Shown: positions 8,203-16,108 of the stretch, one piece after another
How the letters are laid out: each line of letters starts with the position of its first letter
How positions within the stretch are numbered: position 1 is the stretch's first letter
NCBI RefSeq assembly: GCF_900167945.1
Contig: NZ_FUZA01000008.1
Span: 186,001 to 250,000, forward strand
DNA: 64,000 nt
Reading direction: 5' to 3'
Source of the DNA: Dyadobacter psychrophilus
Lineage (GTDB): Bacteria; Bacteroidota; Bacteroidia; Cytophagales; Spirosomataceae
The notes under the pieces: model-generated
Told to the model about the DNA's origin: nothing
Databases searched by the model: none
What the model saw: the letters and a program-made list of their open reading frames with translations, nothing else
Made by a program: the position numbers and the translations under genes

Positions 8203-8649
8203 TTAGTTTTTCAAAATCAGGTAAACCCCTGCAACGAGCAAAATCGCCCCTGCTATGCGAGGAAGCGTGATTTGGTGCACTGCAAAACCTTGTAAACCGT
8301 AATGATCAATCGTGATCGCGGCAATCATTTGGCCGGCTACAACCAAGCAAATCATATTGGCGGGACCAATATTTCTTACAATAAAAACAACGGTAAGCAC
8401 ATAAAAAGCGCCCAAAACCCCGCCCATAAAGCGTGTCCAGGATATTTGCTTTAAGTCGGAAATACTTGGAACCGGATTCTGATTAAAACAGGCGAAAGCA
8501 ATCAGAAGGATTACGAAACCGACAAAAAATGAAGTCAGCGCTGCTAAAATAGGGTTATTAAATGATTCGCGCAGCTGCACATTCACCCCGGATTGAACTG
8601 CGTTGCTAATGCCAATTAAGAAAGCCAGAAATAGAAAGATCCAATGCAT
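8203..8649 (-). CDS. YdcZ/DUF606 family small membrane transporter
   Basis: A 148-residue hydrophobic protein with about five membrane segments: residues 2-20, 33-53, 73-93, 97-115 and 127-146. FLIGISNAVQSGVN, ALTSFFVGFVILL and MGGVLGAFYVLTV match the YdcZ (DUF606) family, half-size relatives of drug/metabolite transporters. The substrate is unknown. It lies 23 bases after nuoK on the same strand, so it is probably the last gene of the nuoIJK transcript, although the family has no known role in complex I. Confidence 0.82.
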   Translation of the reverse strand: MHWIFLFLAFLIGISNAVQSGVNVQLRESFNNPILAALTSFFVGFVILLIAFACFNQNPVPSISDLKQISWTRFMGGVLGAFYVLTVVFIVRNIGPANMICLVVAGQMIAAITIDHYGLQGFAVHQITLPRIAGAILLVAGVYLILKN

Positions 8650-8672
8650 GAAACAGGTTTTTCAATAAAAGC

Positions 8673-8984
8673 TTACTTCTTCAGTTCGTCTACTTCGTCA
8701 GGATCAACGGTCTGGTAATAACCGTAAACGCGCAAAATGATGGCAAGCGCAATAGTGACCTCAGCCGCCGCGACCACGATCACAAAAAGTGCAAAAAGTT
8801 GGCCGCTCAGCCTCTCTGGATCATACCGACTGAATGCTACAAGATTAATATTGACCGCATTCAACATCAATTCTATCCCAAGCAAAATCCCAATAAAATG
8901 GCGCTTGGTTATGGCAATAGCCAACCCTATGCAGAATAATGCGGCTGCAACAATCAGATAATGTTGTAATGGGATCAATGTCAT
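8673..8984 (-). CDS. nuoK: NADH-quinone oxidoreductase subunit K
   Basis: A small integral membrane subunit of complex I (103 residues, three membrane helices) that takes part in proton pumping. PLQHYLIVAAALFCIGLAIAI, LLGIELMLNAVNINLVAF and FVIVVAAAEVTIALAIIL are classic NuoK segments. They include the membrane glutamates in GIELMLN and AAAEVTI. The ATG overlaps the nuoJ TGA by four bases (ATGA), so the two are translationally coupled. The subunits that normally follow (nuoL, M, N) are not here. Confidence 0.96.
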   Translation of the reverse strand: MTLIPLQHYLIVAAALFCIGLAIAITKRHFIGILLGIELMLNAVNINLVAFSRYDPERLSGQLFALFVIVVAAAEVTIALAIILRVYGYYQTVDPDEVDELKK

Positions 8985-9499
8985 GGTGCAGGATTGCGGT
9001 TCATAGCGAGATAGGCCGCGCCAACCAGGGCAACCAGCAATAAAATGGCGGCAATTTCAAATGGCAGCAAATGGCTCGTCATCAACTCTACGCCAATCGT
9101 TTTAATGGTTGACTTGCTGCTGATCGTATCGCCCGTCATTTTGAAATTAGCCGTTGCAACGATCTTAATGAGGAGTACAAAAAAACCTGCACCCAATAAA
9201 GAACCCCAAATTCCGCGGCTCAGCAATATTTCAACACGGTTATGGTGCTGCGGATCGTCATTTTTCTTTTTCTGAGTAAGCATTATCCCGAAGATCAGTA
9301 AAACCAGGATTCCACCAACGTAGATCATAATTTGGGTCACACCCAGGAAGTCCGCACCCGCCAAAACGTATAACGCCGCGACTCCTAAAAAAGCCAAAAA
9401 CAACGCAAATGCACCATAAATCAGGTTTTTGGAAAACAGGATAAAAAGCGCAGCAATGATCGCGAGAAGGGAAAATCCGTAAAATGCCGCAACTTCCAT
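8981..9499 (-). CDS. nuoJ: NADH-quinone oxidoreductase subunit J
   Basis: A membrane subunit of complex I, about 172 residues with five helices. The start at 9499 (MEVAAFYGFSLLAIIAALF) is chosen because it begins right at the first helix; an ATG 13 codons upstream would add WRFSEFKLS-type residues not usual for NuoJ. NLIYGAFALFLAFLGVAALY and the flexible helix GVTQIMIYVGGILVLLIFGIM are diagnostic. The stop overlaps the nuoK start. The gap to nuoI is about 40 bases. Confidence 0.95.
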   Translation of the reverse strand: MEVAAFYGFSLLAIIAALFILFSKNLIYGAFALFLAFLGVAALYVLAGADFLGVTQIMIYVGGILVLLIFGIMLTQKKKNDDPQHHNRVEILLSRGIWGSLLGAGFFVLLIKIVATANFKMTGDTISSKSTIKTIGVELMTSHLLPFEIAAILLLVALVGAAYLAMNRNPAP

Positions 9500-9540
9500 T
9501 ATAATGCTCAATTTAAATTCAGAAAAACGCCAAATCAATG

Positions 9541-10125
9541 TTAATCCTTCGACTTGGGTTTCATCGTTGGCCGAAATGCAGGCTTGGGTTTCGCCTCCGG
9601 TTCAGGGATTATCTCAGCTTTTGGCTCTTCAATATCTATTTTTTCAGCCCCAGCAGCTGTTTCAGGCTCCGCAGCTGCTTTGGGTTCCTCCACTATTTTT
9701 TCTTCGGCACTAACTGCTGGCTTCATTTTTGGCTTAAAAATCGGCCTCGCCGGAGCTGGTTTCGCAGATTCCTCGGCTACTTTTTCTGCCGGAGACGGGA
9801 TTTCAGCCTTATCTTCCGAAACAACTTTCGGCTTCATGGAAGGTTTGAACGGCAGTTTCGGTGCAGGCTTGGGAGTTTCCTCTGTCTTGGCTTCGGAAAC
9901 TTCTTCCGCTTTCACTTCTGGCAGCTCTTCTTTGGCAACAACGGGAGCAGCAGGTTTTTTCGGCAGGAACACTGGGCGCGCCGGTTTGGAAACAGGAACT
10001 TCCTCCTTAGCCTCCGCTTCTGTTTCCTGCACTTTCGGCTTCATTCCCGGCTTAAATACAGGTCGCGCAGGACTTGCGGATGGCTGTTCAGCGGTCACTG
10101 TCGGCTTAGGTGCGGCTTTTAATGC
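9541..10125 (-). repeat. KPxMKPK-box repeats in the NuoI tail
   Basis: This is the coding stretch for NuoI residues 185-378. Five imperfect copies of a 12-15 residue basic Pro box (for example ARPVFKPGMKPK, ARPVFLPKKP, KLPFKPSMKPK, ARPIFKPKMKP, AFRPTMKPK) alternate with acidic spacers 20-40 residues long. Confidence 0.88.
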
Positions 10126-10677
10126 CTCTTTTTCTTTCTGGAATTGTTCGAGCAACCGGCGCTTTTCGTCCGCTTCTTCGGGCGTGAGATTGGCATAATT
10201 GTAAACCATATCCCGAACATCCAACTCACTGTAATCGAACGTTTTAGTCATCGTCAGACATTCGGTCGGACACACTGTTGTGCAAAGTCCGCAGTAACAG
10301 CACTTCGCCATATCAATGTCGAACTTGGCAGCATATAAGCGAATCGATGACCCGTCAGATGCTTTTCCAACCTCTTCAATTGCCCTGATCGGCTCAATCT
10401 CAATGCAGTCAACCGGGCAAACCTTCACACATTTATCACAGACAATGCAATCATCCATTTCATTGTGCAGGCGATAACGACCATTATCAGGAATCGGGAT
10501 AGTTTCCTGCGGATACTGGATCGTAACCATTCCCTCCTGTCCGCCAAAAAAATCGTCAGAACGGATATCCACCATTGTGCGGCGCTTCCGCGCATTCCAC
10601 AAATGCCGCAATGTCAGCCGCATGCCGGTCACCGTCGTGTTAATCCCCTCCGATATGTTTTTAAAATACGTTGACAA
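9541..10677 (-). CDS. nuoI: NADH-quinone oxidoreductase subunit I with long repetitive C-terminal tail
   Basis: The peripheral-arm subunit that carries two [4Fe-4S] clusters towards quinone. The first ferredoxin motif is C77xxC80xxC83xxxC87 (CIVCDKCVKVCP) and the second is C126xxC129xxC132xxxC136 (CCYCGLCTTVCP). A helix GMRLTLRHLW near the N-terminus fits NuoI. The family is usually 160-220 residues; this protein has 378. From about residue 185 the sequence becomes Pro/Lys/Glu/Ala-rich and repeats a (P)ARPxFKPxMKPK-like box five times, near residues 203-215, 232-244, 272-284, 309-320 and 364-376. Acidic Ala/Glu spacers separate the boxes. The tail is in frame, without stops, before nuoJ. Its job is unknown. 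Confidence 0.95.
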   Translation of the reverse strand: MSTYFKNISEGINTTVTGMRLTLRHLWNARKRRTMVDIRSDDFFGGQEGMVTIQYPQETIPIPDNGRYRLHNEMDDCIVCDKCVKVCPVDCIEIEPIRAIEEVGKASDGSSIRLYAAKFDIDMAKCCYCGLCTTVCPTECLTMTKTFDYSELDVRDMVYNYANLTPEEADEKRRLLEQFQKEKEALKAAPKPTVTAEQPSASPARPVFKPGMKPKVQETEAEAKEEVPVSKPARPVFLPKKPAAPVVAKEELPEVKAEEVSEAKTEETPKPAPKLPFKPSMKPKVVSEDKAEIPSPAEKVAEESAKPAPARPIFKPKMKPAVSAEEKIVEEPKAAAEPETAAGAEKIDIEEPKAEIIPEPEAKPKPAFRPTMKPKSKD

Positions 10678-10714
10678 ACCGATCTATCTGTTAAGCTCTA
10701 ATTATAGCCTATGG

Positions 10715-10722
10715 CAAATATA
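10715..10722 (-). promoter_or_regulatory. Possible -7 box upstream of nuoI
   Basis: CAAATATA on the plus strand reads TATATTTG on the minus strand, matching TAnnTTTG, 38 bases before the nuoI ATG. No convincing -33 element is seen. Confidence 0.35.
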
Positions 10723-10765
10723 GACTAAACTGATTTTTAAAACGTATTTTTTAGCCAAAACATCC

Positions 10766-12010
10766 CTATTCCAACAGCTTTCCAATGTTTTTTAAATATT
10801 CTCTCGCCAGCAATTCTCTGTCAAAATGCTTTCTTGCGTATGCATGCCCATTGCTCCCGTGAAGTGATGCAAGTCCTGGATCAGCAATATATTTTAGGAT
10901 TTTTTCAGCCAAATCCTTCGGGTTTTCTGGCTCGACAAACATTCCTGCTTCTGCCATCTCAATTAATTCCCGTGAAATGCCATCAATAGCAAGCAAAACG
11001 GGCTTGCCACAAGCGAAATAATCGAAGGTTTTGTTGCTGTAAACTGTTTTGAATACATCCGTTTTCTTCAAAACCGAAGCGCCTGCGTCTGCTGCAAAAA
11101 TGTATTTAAAAACATCAGTCTTGGAAACCGTGTCTATAAAACTAACATTATGGAGATTACGCCTCCTTGATTCTGCCATCAAATGTTCCTTCTCAGTTCC
11201 GTCACCGACGAACAGGAAATGTGCTGCTGTGTTTTTAAGAAGGTCTGCAGTCTCAATAATTTGGATCAAATGATTTGCCAGACCATGCGCCCCGACATAA
11301 ACAATAATGAAACGATTATTCAATCCAAGCTCTTTACGGAACGCAATCCGCTCAAATGTTCGACCGACCTGATTGGAAAGTACAAAATCAGCGGCGTTGG
11401 GAATAAGCCATAGCTTGTCTGCATTCACATTTTTGCCGCCGACTAAAACAGCTTTAAAAGCAGGCGTAAGCACATTAATTGCCTTGGCTCTCTTATATAA
11501 AACCCTTTCCAGCCAAAACGCAGCGCGTATGAAGGTTTTGCTTTTTAAAACACCCGTTTCAACGGCAGATTCCGGCCACAAATCCCTGATTTCCAAAACG
11601 AAATCAATGCGCTTCATCCACGAAATTATTAACCCCGCAACGCCGACAAACAATGGCGGGGATGTGCAAAGAACCATATCATACTTGTCTTTGGCATAAA
11701 ATGCTCCACCCCAAATAGCAGAAAAAACAAAGGAAAACTGTGCAAATAGCCGGCTTGTAAAATCAGGACCAGAAGGTCTGGATACATAACATCGGACTAC
11801 TTTCACGTTATCCCGGTTCGTGTGCTTTATAAAGAATTTACCTTCATAACGGTCAGTTTCCAAGTGCATATAATGTCCCATTCCAGCTAAAACCGTTACT
11901 TTATGGCCTTCATTGATCCATATCCGGCTTATCTCGTTCCACCGCGAGCCGCCGCCATCATCGTCTTCCAGGAAATATTGATGAATTAAAAAAATGTGCA
12001 TTTGTTTCAT
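10766..12010 (-). CDS. GT4 family glycosyltransferase (WbuB-like)
   Basis: A 414-residue GT-B fold sugar transferase, probably adding a sugar to a lipid-linked or extracellular polysaccharide precursor at the inner membrane. The N-terminal half has IHQYFLEDDDGGGSRW and a hydrophobic patch GVAGLIISWMKRIDFVLEIRDLWPES, typical of WbuB/WcaI-like enzymes. The C-terminal donor domain carries FIIVYVGAHG, FLFVGDGTEK and the GKPVLLAIDG-E-A-G-FVEPENP region (about residues 335-375). The start ATG shares one base with the stop of the heparinase-like gene (TGATG), so the two are coupled. It is the last gene of a three-gene minus-strand operon. Confidence 0.9.
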   Translation of the reverse strand: MKQMHIFLIHQYFLEDDDGGGSRWNEISRIWINEGHKVTVLAGMGHYMHLETDRYEGKFFIKHTNRDNVKVVRCYVSRPSGPDFTSRLFAQFSFVFSAIWGGAFYAKDKYDMVLCTSPPLFVGVAGLIISWMKRIDFVLEIRDLWPESAVETGVLKSKTFIRAAFWLERVLYKRAKAINVLTPAFKAVLVGGKNVNADKLWLIPNAADFVLSNQVGRTFERIAFRKELGLNNRFIIVYVGAHGLANHLIQIIETADLLKNTAAHFLFVGDGTEKEHLMAESRRRNLHNVSFIDTVSKTDVFKYIFAADAGASVLKKTDVFKTVYSNKTFDYFACGKPVLLAIDGISRELIEMAEAGMFVEPENPKDLAEKILKYIADPGLASLHGSNGHAYARKHFDRELLAREYLKNIGKLLE

Positions 12011-13884
12011 CAGTCCACTTTTTCAATAACCGTCCTTATATAATTGCCGAATGATGAGAAAACGAGACGCCGCGCAGCTACTTTCTTTCCATAAGTGTCA
12101 GAATACCAGCCTGTTGTTTTATTAAATTTAATTTCTTGACTATCCTTATCGGTAGCGGTCATTTGGTAATGTTCAAAAAACTGGGGATGCGGGTGCCAGA
12201 TCTGGTGCATAGGAAGGTTATCTGGCAAATTTTCAATGTGATCTTCAATAGTCCAATGCAGCTTTCCCTTCGTTTTAGTGATTCGCCTGTGATGCGTTAT
12301 TCCCCTGCCCAGTTGATTAAACCCTTCAAACTCCGCATCTATTTCAAATGAATTAGCATGCTCATACACAGAACATTTAGCCTTTTTTATCCAGTTAAAC
12401 CAAATAAACCGCGGGCCTTTCTTCATTTGATCAAATTCCCCGAGCATCACCGAATTGTGCGAAGCCGTCCCTGCAAAATAGCGCGTCCATTTTTCGTCCG
12501 TATTATAGGAATAAGAACCAGCGTCGCGCATCAGGTTCATACCATTCACCCAAATGTCCAAATGCAGATTATCCGCCTGAAATGGCCTGTCTTTATATGC
12601 GCCACACCGCACGAAAGTGAGCGTTTTGTCATCGCGAATGGTATAATAACCGCCATTTTCAAAACCCGCCAAAACTTTCGGCTTAAAGGTTTCCTGCACA
12701 TTTTGAACTGATTTTTGCAACGATAACCATAACGCCTCTTCATTCCAGGGACCAATCCCAAAATCTAAATTGATTTGCAAAGCTTTACTAAGCGCTTCCA
12801 ACTGCGGGCGAAAATCGTGGTAAGGACATTCTGACAGCGGAAAAAACAGCGCGCCATCATTATTACCATAATTGGGAAGAAAGCCCGTAACGTCATCCTG
12901 GCAACTGCGCAAAAAGTAGAGCGACTTCCTTGCCCGGTCATAAACGACGTCGGCCCATTTGTCTGCATTCAGTTCAGCGACTGTGATTGCCAAAGTCAGC
13001 AATTGCACAGCAATCCGATGGTAATTCATCGAAAATTGCAGAAATGTTCCGTCTTCGTAAATCTGATAAGCGATCTCCTGCTCGAACCACCGTTTTGCTT
13101 TGCTTTTCCACAGCCGACTTTCCGGAAAATGCGGAAAATATGTCCCTACGATGTATAATGTTAACGTTTCAGTAAGCGCGTGGTTATTTCGAACAGCAGT
13201 CCGGGAGAAATGAATGTTTGCTGCAACGCGCCGCATTTGATCGTAAATGCTTTGAATGATTTTTGTGAAAATTGCTGGTGAAAGCGATTCTGAATGTTTG
13301 TAATAATGTAAAGCAAAGAGCCAGTTAATGACGCGCAGTGAAATCTCCTGTCCGCACCGCCAGTTTGGGCCGCGGTTTACAGGATTTTGGTCGATCCAGT
13401 CATTGATCAATGCAAAAACAAGTTCGGACTGGTCCTTTTCAAAGTGAAAGTCGAACCGAAAAAGAGCGGATAGGAAGCAGAAACGTGATTTCTCCCAGAC
13501 ATATTTAATGTCACCATCATTCCTCGAAAGTGTTGGAATTTTGCTCCAATGTATGTTCTTGTCATAAGTGAATCCATTTTCCGGATTCGTATGCCAATCA
13601 GGAACTGTTTTCCATTGGTCATTAAAATATAAAAACCGGTTTTCCCGGATATGCTCCGCCCTTTCCTGCAAACCCGGTAATTCCGCATTGCGCAGTAAAC
13701 CTGATTTGGCCGGGTCAAATGGAAACGGAATGTGTTTATCCAGCCAGGCTTCCTTCGAAACATGCTGAAAACGTTTGTTACCGACCGAAAAACGAAGCCT
13801 TAGCAGCCCAATTCTGCCCTGAATTTCGTACCAAAGGCGAAAACACAGATATCGAACGCCCATATTGCTCAGAAATCGAATCAT
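12010..13884 (-). CDS. Heparinase II/III family protein
   Basis: A 624-residue protein with the toroid plus beta-sandwich fold of heparinase II/III and alginate lyase-like enzymes. The helical part spans about residues 80-370, including NPVNRGPNWRCGQEISLRVINWL, FSMNYHRIAVQLLTLA and FLPNYGNNDGALFFPLS. The C-terminal beta domain has GGYYTIRDDKTLTFVRCG, DNLHLDIWVNG, RDAGSYSY and ASHNSVMLGE. NYHR and the RDAGSYSY region correspond to the catalytic face of the lyases. There is no signal peptide, which is unusual for a degradative lyase and fits a role inside the cell in polymer synthesis. The start at 13884 gives an ATGA overlap with the upstream gene; an ATG four codons earlier is possible. Confidence 0.88.
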   Translation of the reverse strand: MIRFLSNMGVRYLCFRLWYEIQGRIGLLRLRFSVGNKRFQHVSKEAWLDKHIPFPFDPAKSGLLRNAELPGLQERAEHIRENRFLYFNDQWKTVPDWHTNPENGFTYDKNIHWSKIPTLSRNDGDIKYVWEKSRFCFLSALFRFDFHFEKDQSELVFALINDWIDQNPVNRGPNWRCGQEISLRVINWLFALHYYKHSESLSPAIFTKIIQSIYDQMRRVAANIHFSRTAVRNNHALTETLTLYIVGTYFPHFPESRLWKSKAKRWFEQEIAYQIYEDGTFLQFSMNYHRIAVQLLTLAITVAELNADKWADVVYDRARKSLYFLRSCQDDVTGFLPNYGNNDGALFFPLSECPYHDFRPQLEALSKALQINLDFGIGPWNEEALWLSLQKSVQNVQETFKPKVLAGFENGGYYTIRDDKTLTFVRCGAYKDRPFQADNLHLDIWVNGMNLMRDAGSYSYNTDEKWTRYFAGTASHNSVMLGEFDQMKKGPRFIWFNWIKKAKCSVYEHANSFEIDAEFEGFNQLGRGITHHRRITKTKGKLHWTIEDHIENLPDNLPMHQIWHPHPQFFEHYQMTATDKDSQEIKFNKTTGWYSDTYGKKVAARRLVFSSFGNYIRTVIEKVD

Positions 13885-15992
13885 ATATGGACCCAATTTC
13901 CGCGTTTCAAACTTTCCAATGCGGCCAACGTCGCTTCTGTTGTGTTCACGATTTCCTCAAAAGGAATCGGTGGCAGCCCGCCATTTTTTACAAAATCCAG
14001 CAATGATCCAAATGCTTCCTCATGCCCTTTATTGCGGTTGGTTTTGAATACGGAAAAGTGTTTAAAACCGTAACCTCGCAAGGTTTTGAAGTCATCGAGA
14101 ATTAATGTCCGTCCTGAGGCGTGGACTTCAATGCGTTCCTTCGGATAATCGATATGACCATTAGAGAAATAACTGACAACCCCCGTTGAGCCATTCTCGC
14201 ATTTCAGCAAAATAGAAGCATTATCAGTCGTTTCAGCTGGATTTTGTGTCAAGGCATTCATACAAACTGAAATGATCTTGCTTCCTGCCAAAAACGAAAT
14301 CAAATCAACAAAATGGCACGCTTCGCCCAGGATCCTTCCGCCTCCTACTTTTCGGTCATGAATCCACGCATGTTGTGGCACAAATCCTGCATTTACATTC
14401 ATGATAATGTTCATTACAGAATCTCCCAACAGGCTTTTCATTTTCTGGATATGGGGAGAAAAGCGCCGGTTGAAGCCCACAGTCAACGAAGCATTAGCAG
14501 GATTTTCATCTTGAAAGACATTACAAAACGCATTCAATTCATTCTGCTGAATGGCCAAAGGCTTTTCAACAAAAACATGTTTTTCAGCCCTGATAGCGTC
14601 GCGAGCCATTTGCGCATGCAGGTTATGTCGCGTCGTAATGATTACCAGATCAACTTCCGGATCATTTATAACATCCTGATAGTCAGTCCCGCAATAGGCA
14701 ATACTATATTTACGGGCAAGGTTGGCTGCCGATAGTCCGTTAGCACTGACAATGTGCTTAATAGACGCGTATTTTAATAGCGGAAGCAATGTTATAGCAG
14801 TATAATGCCCGGCTCCCACAATGCCAATTACTCCTTTTGTTCCCGAAAAATATTTTTTAGCTACGCGAATTGACCTTTTTGTTGAACATGTTTCAGGGTA
14901 ATCCAGGATGACCGCAATGTTTCTATGATCGTTCTGTTTCAAATAAGCACTTTTGAAATCTGCTAACGGAATGCTCTCACCAATTAAATAAGAAGGGTCG
15001 AACGAGCCATTTGACATAAGTTGAAGTACTGACTGGAAATTGCGGTTTTCAGTCCAGCGAACGTAAGCGTATGGATAATCTATTCCATTATGCTCATATG
15101 CAACATCGTAACGCCCAGGGCCATAGGAGCAAGAAACCTGAAATGTCAGCTCCTTTTCATAGAAATCGGACCGCGTTAATCGAAGATCCGCCGTCCCTAT
15201 TAACACAATTTTACCCCGTTTTCGTGAAATCTTTGCCGCCAGGGATATTATTTCGTCAGATTGAGAAGTGGTTGCAATGATCACGGCATCTGCGCCAAAG
15301 CTGTTGGTCACCTTAGCAATGTGCTGTTCAGGATCAAGAAAATCAGGGTTAATAGCCGTCAATCCTCTCGAAATAGCCACTTTAAGCCTATACTCATTTG
15401 TCTCGATGCCGATCACATTGCATCCGCTGATTTTGAGCATTTCGGCGGTCAGCAGTCCAATGAGCCCCAGACCGATCACAACAACCGTTTCGCCCAGCGA
15501 CGGCGAGACCAACCGGATCGCATTCAAGCCAATGGAACCTATTACAGCAAAGACAGCTGTGTGATCAGGAACTTCTGAAGGGATTTTAGCGATGAGATTT
15601 CTGGGAACGCAAACCATTTCCGCATGTGGACCGTTGCTCACAACCCGATCGCCGATTTGAATATCCAGAACGCCTTCACCTATTTCCAAAACGTGACCAA
15701 CATTGCAGTAACCTAATGGAACAGGCTGATCAAGCCTGTTTGAAATGTTCCGAATCGTGTTGAACAGGCCCTCGGACCTGACTTTTTGATAAGCAACCCG
15801 GAATTTATCCGGCTCTAACCTTGCCTTTTGAAACGGGTTGGCCCTCGAAAAACGAATCAACGCCTGCTCGGTTCCCGGAGAAATAAGACTTTTGTGCGTT
15901 TGGATCAGCACATAACCGGGCTGAATGGTCGGAGGCGGAACTTCCTGCAACGAAGTTTCCCCCGTTCGCAGGTTTTGCGTAAGCTGCTTCAT
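13881..15992 (-). CDS. Bi-domain oxidoreductase: zinc-type ADH fused to Gfo/Idh/MocA
   Basis: A 703-residue cytoplasmic fusion. Residues 1 to about 355 form a medium-chain alcohol dehydrogenase-like domain: PGTEQALIRFSRANPFQKARLEP, VPLGYCNVGHVLEIG, and the Rossmann loop GLGLIGLLTAEML near residue 173. Residues from about 385 form a Gfo/Idh/MocA domain: GVIGIVGAGHY, VDLVIITTRHNLHAQMA and the signature VFVEKPLAI. Such fusions are common in exopolysaccharide and capsule loci and probably act on nucleotide- or lipid-linked sugars; the exact substrate is not known. It is the first gene of the operon with the heparinase-like protein and the GT4 enzyme. It diverges from another Gfo/Idh/MocA gene across 116 bases. 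Confidence 0.9.
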   Translation of the reverse strand: MKQLTQNLRTGETSLQEVPPPTIQPGYVLIQTHKSLISPGTEQALIRFSRANPFQKARLEPDKFRVAYQKVRSEGLFNTIRNISNRLDQPVPLGYCNVGHVLEIGEGVLDIQIGDRVVSNGPHAEMVCVPRNLIAKIPSEVPDHTAVFAVIGSIGLNAIRLVSPSLGETVVVIGLGLIGLLTAEMLKISGCNVIGIETNEYRLKVAISRGLTAINPDFLDPEQHIAKVTNSFGADAVIIATTSQSDEIISLAAKISRKRGKIVLIGTADLRLTRSDFYEKELTFQVSCSYGPGRYDVAYEHNGIDYPYAYVRWTENRNFQSVLQLMSNGSFDPSYLIGESIPLADFKSAYLKQNDHRNIAVILDYPETCSTKRSIRVAKKYFSGTKGVIGIVGAGHYTAITLLPLLKYASIKHIVSANGLSAANLARKYSIAYCGTDYQDVINDPEVDLVIITTRHNLHAQMARDAIRAEKHVFVEKPLAIQQNELNAFCNVFQDENPANASLTVGFNRRFSPHIQKMKSLLGDSVMNIIMNVNAGFVPQHAWIHDRKVGGGRILGEACHFVDLISFLAGSKIISVCMNALTQNPAETTDNASILLKCENGSTGVVSYFSNGHIDYPKERIEVHASGRTLILDDFKTLRGYGFKHFSVFKTNRNKGHEEAFGSLLDFVKNGGLPPIPFEEIVNTTEATLAALESLKRGNWVHI

Positions 15993-16054
15993 AAAATATA
16001 GTGTGTTATTGAGTGGCGGAAATTACAATGTTAAAAGCAATAACAAAATTTTAA

Positions 16055-16062
16055 TATTTTTG
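16055..16062 (+). promoter_or_regulatory. Possible -7 box upstream of the Gfo/Idh/MocA gene
   Basis: TATTTTTG matches TAnnTTTG in the divergent intergenic region, 46 bases before the ATG at 16109. The region is AT-rich, so a chance match is possible. Confidence 0.35.
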
Positions 16063-16108
16063 ATGATTACAATTCAAGTAAAAAAAGCAAATCCAGCTTA
16101 ATTGAAGC

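Noticed and set aside
9538..10198. Long open frames antisense to nuoI
   Set aside because: They arise from the biased Pro/Lys/Glu/Ala codons of the NuoI tail. Their translations are low-complexity Phe/Arg or Ser/Gly runs, while the sense strand carries the Fe-S motifs.
12010..13884. Secreted glycosaminoglycan-degrading lyase
   Set aside because: No signal peptide, and the neighbours are polysaccharide synthesis genes.
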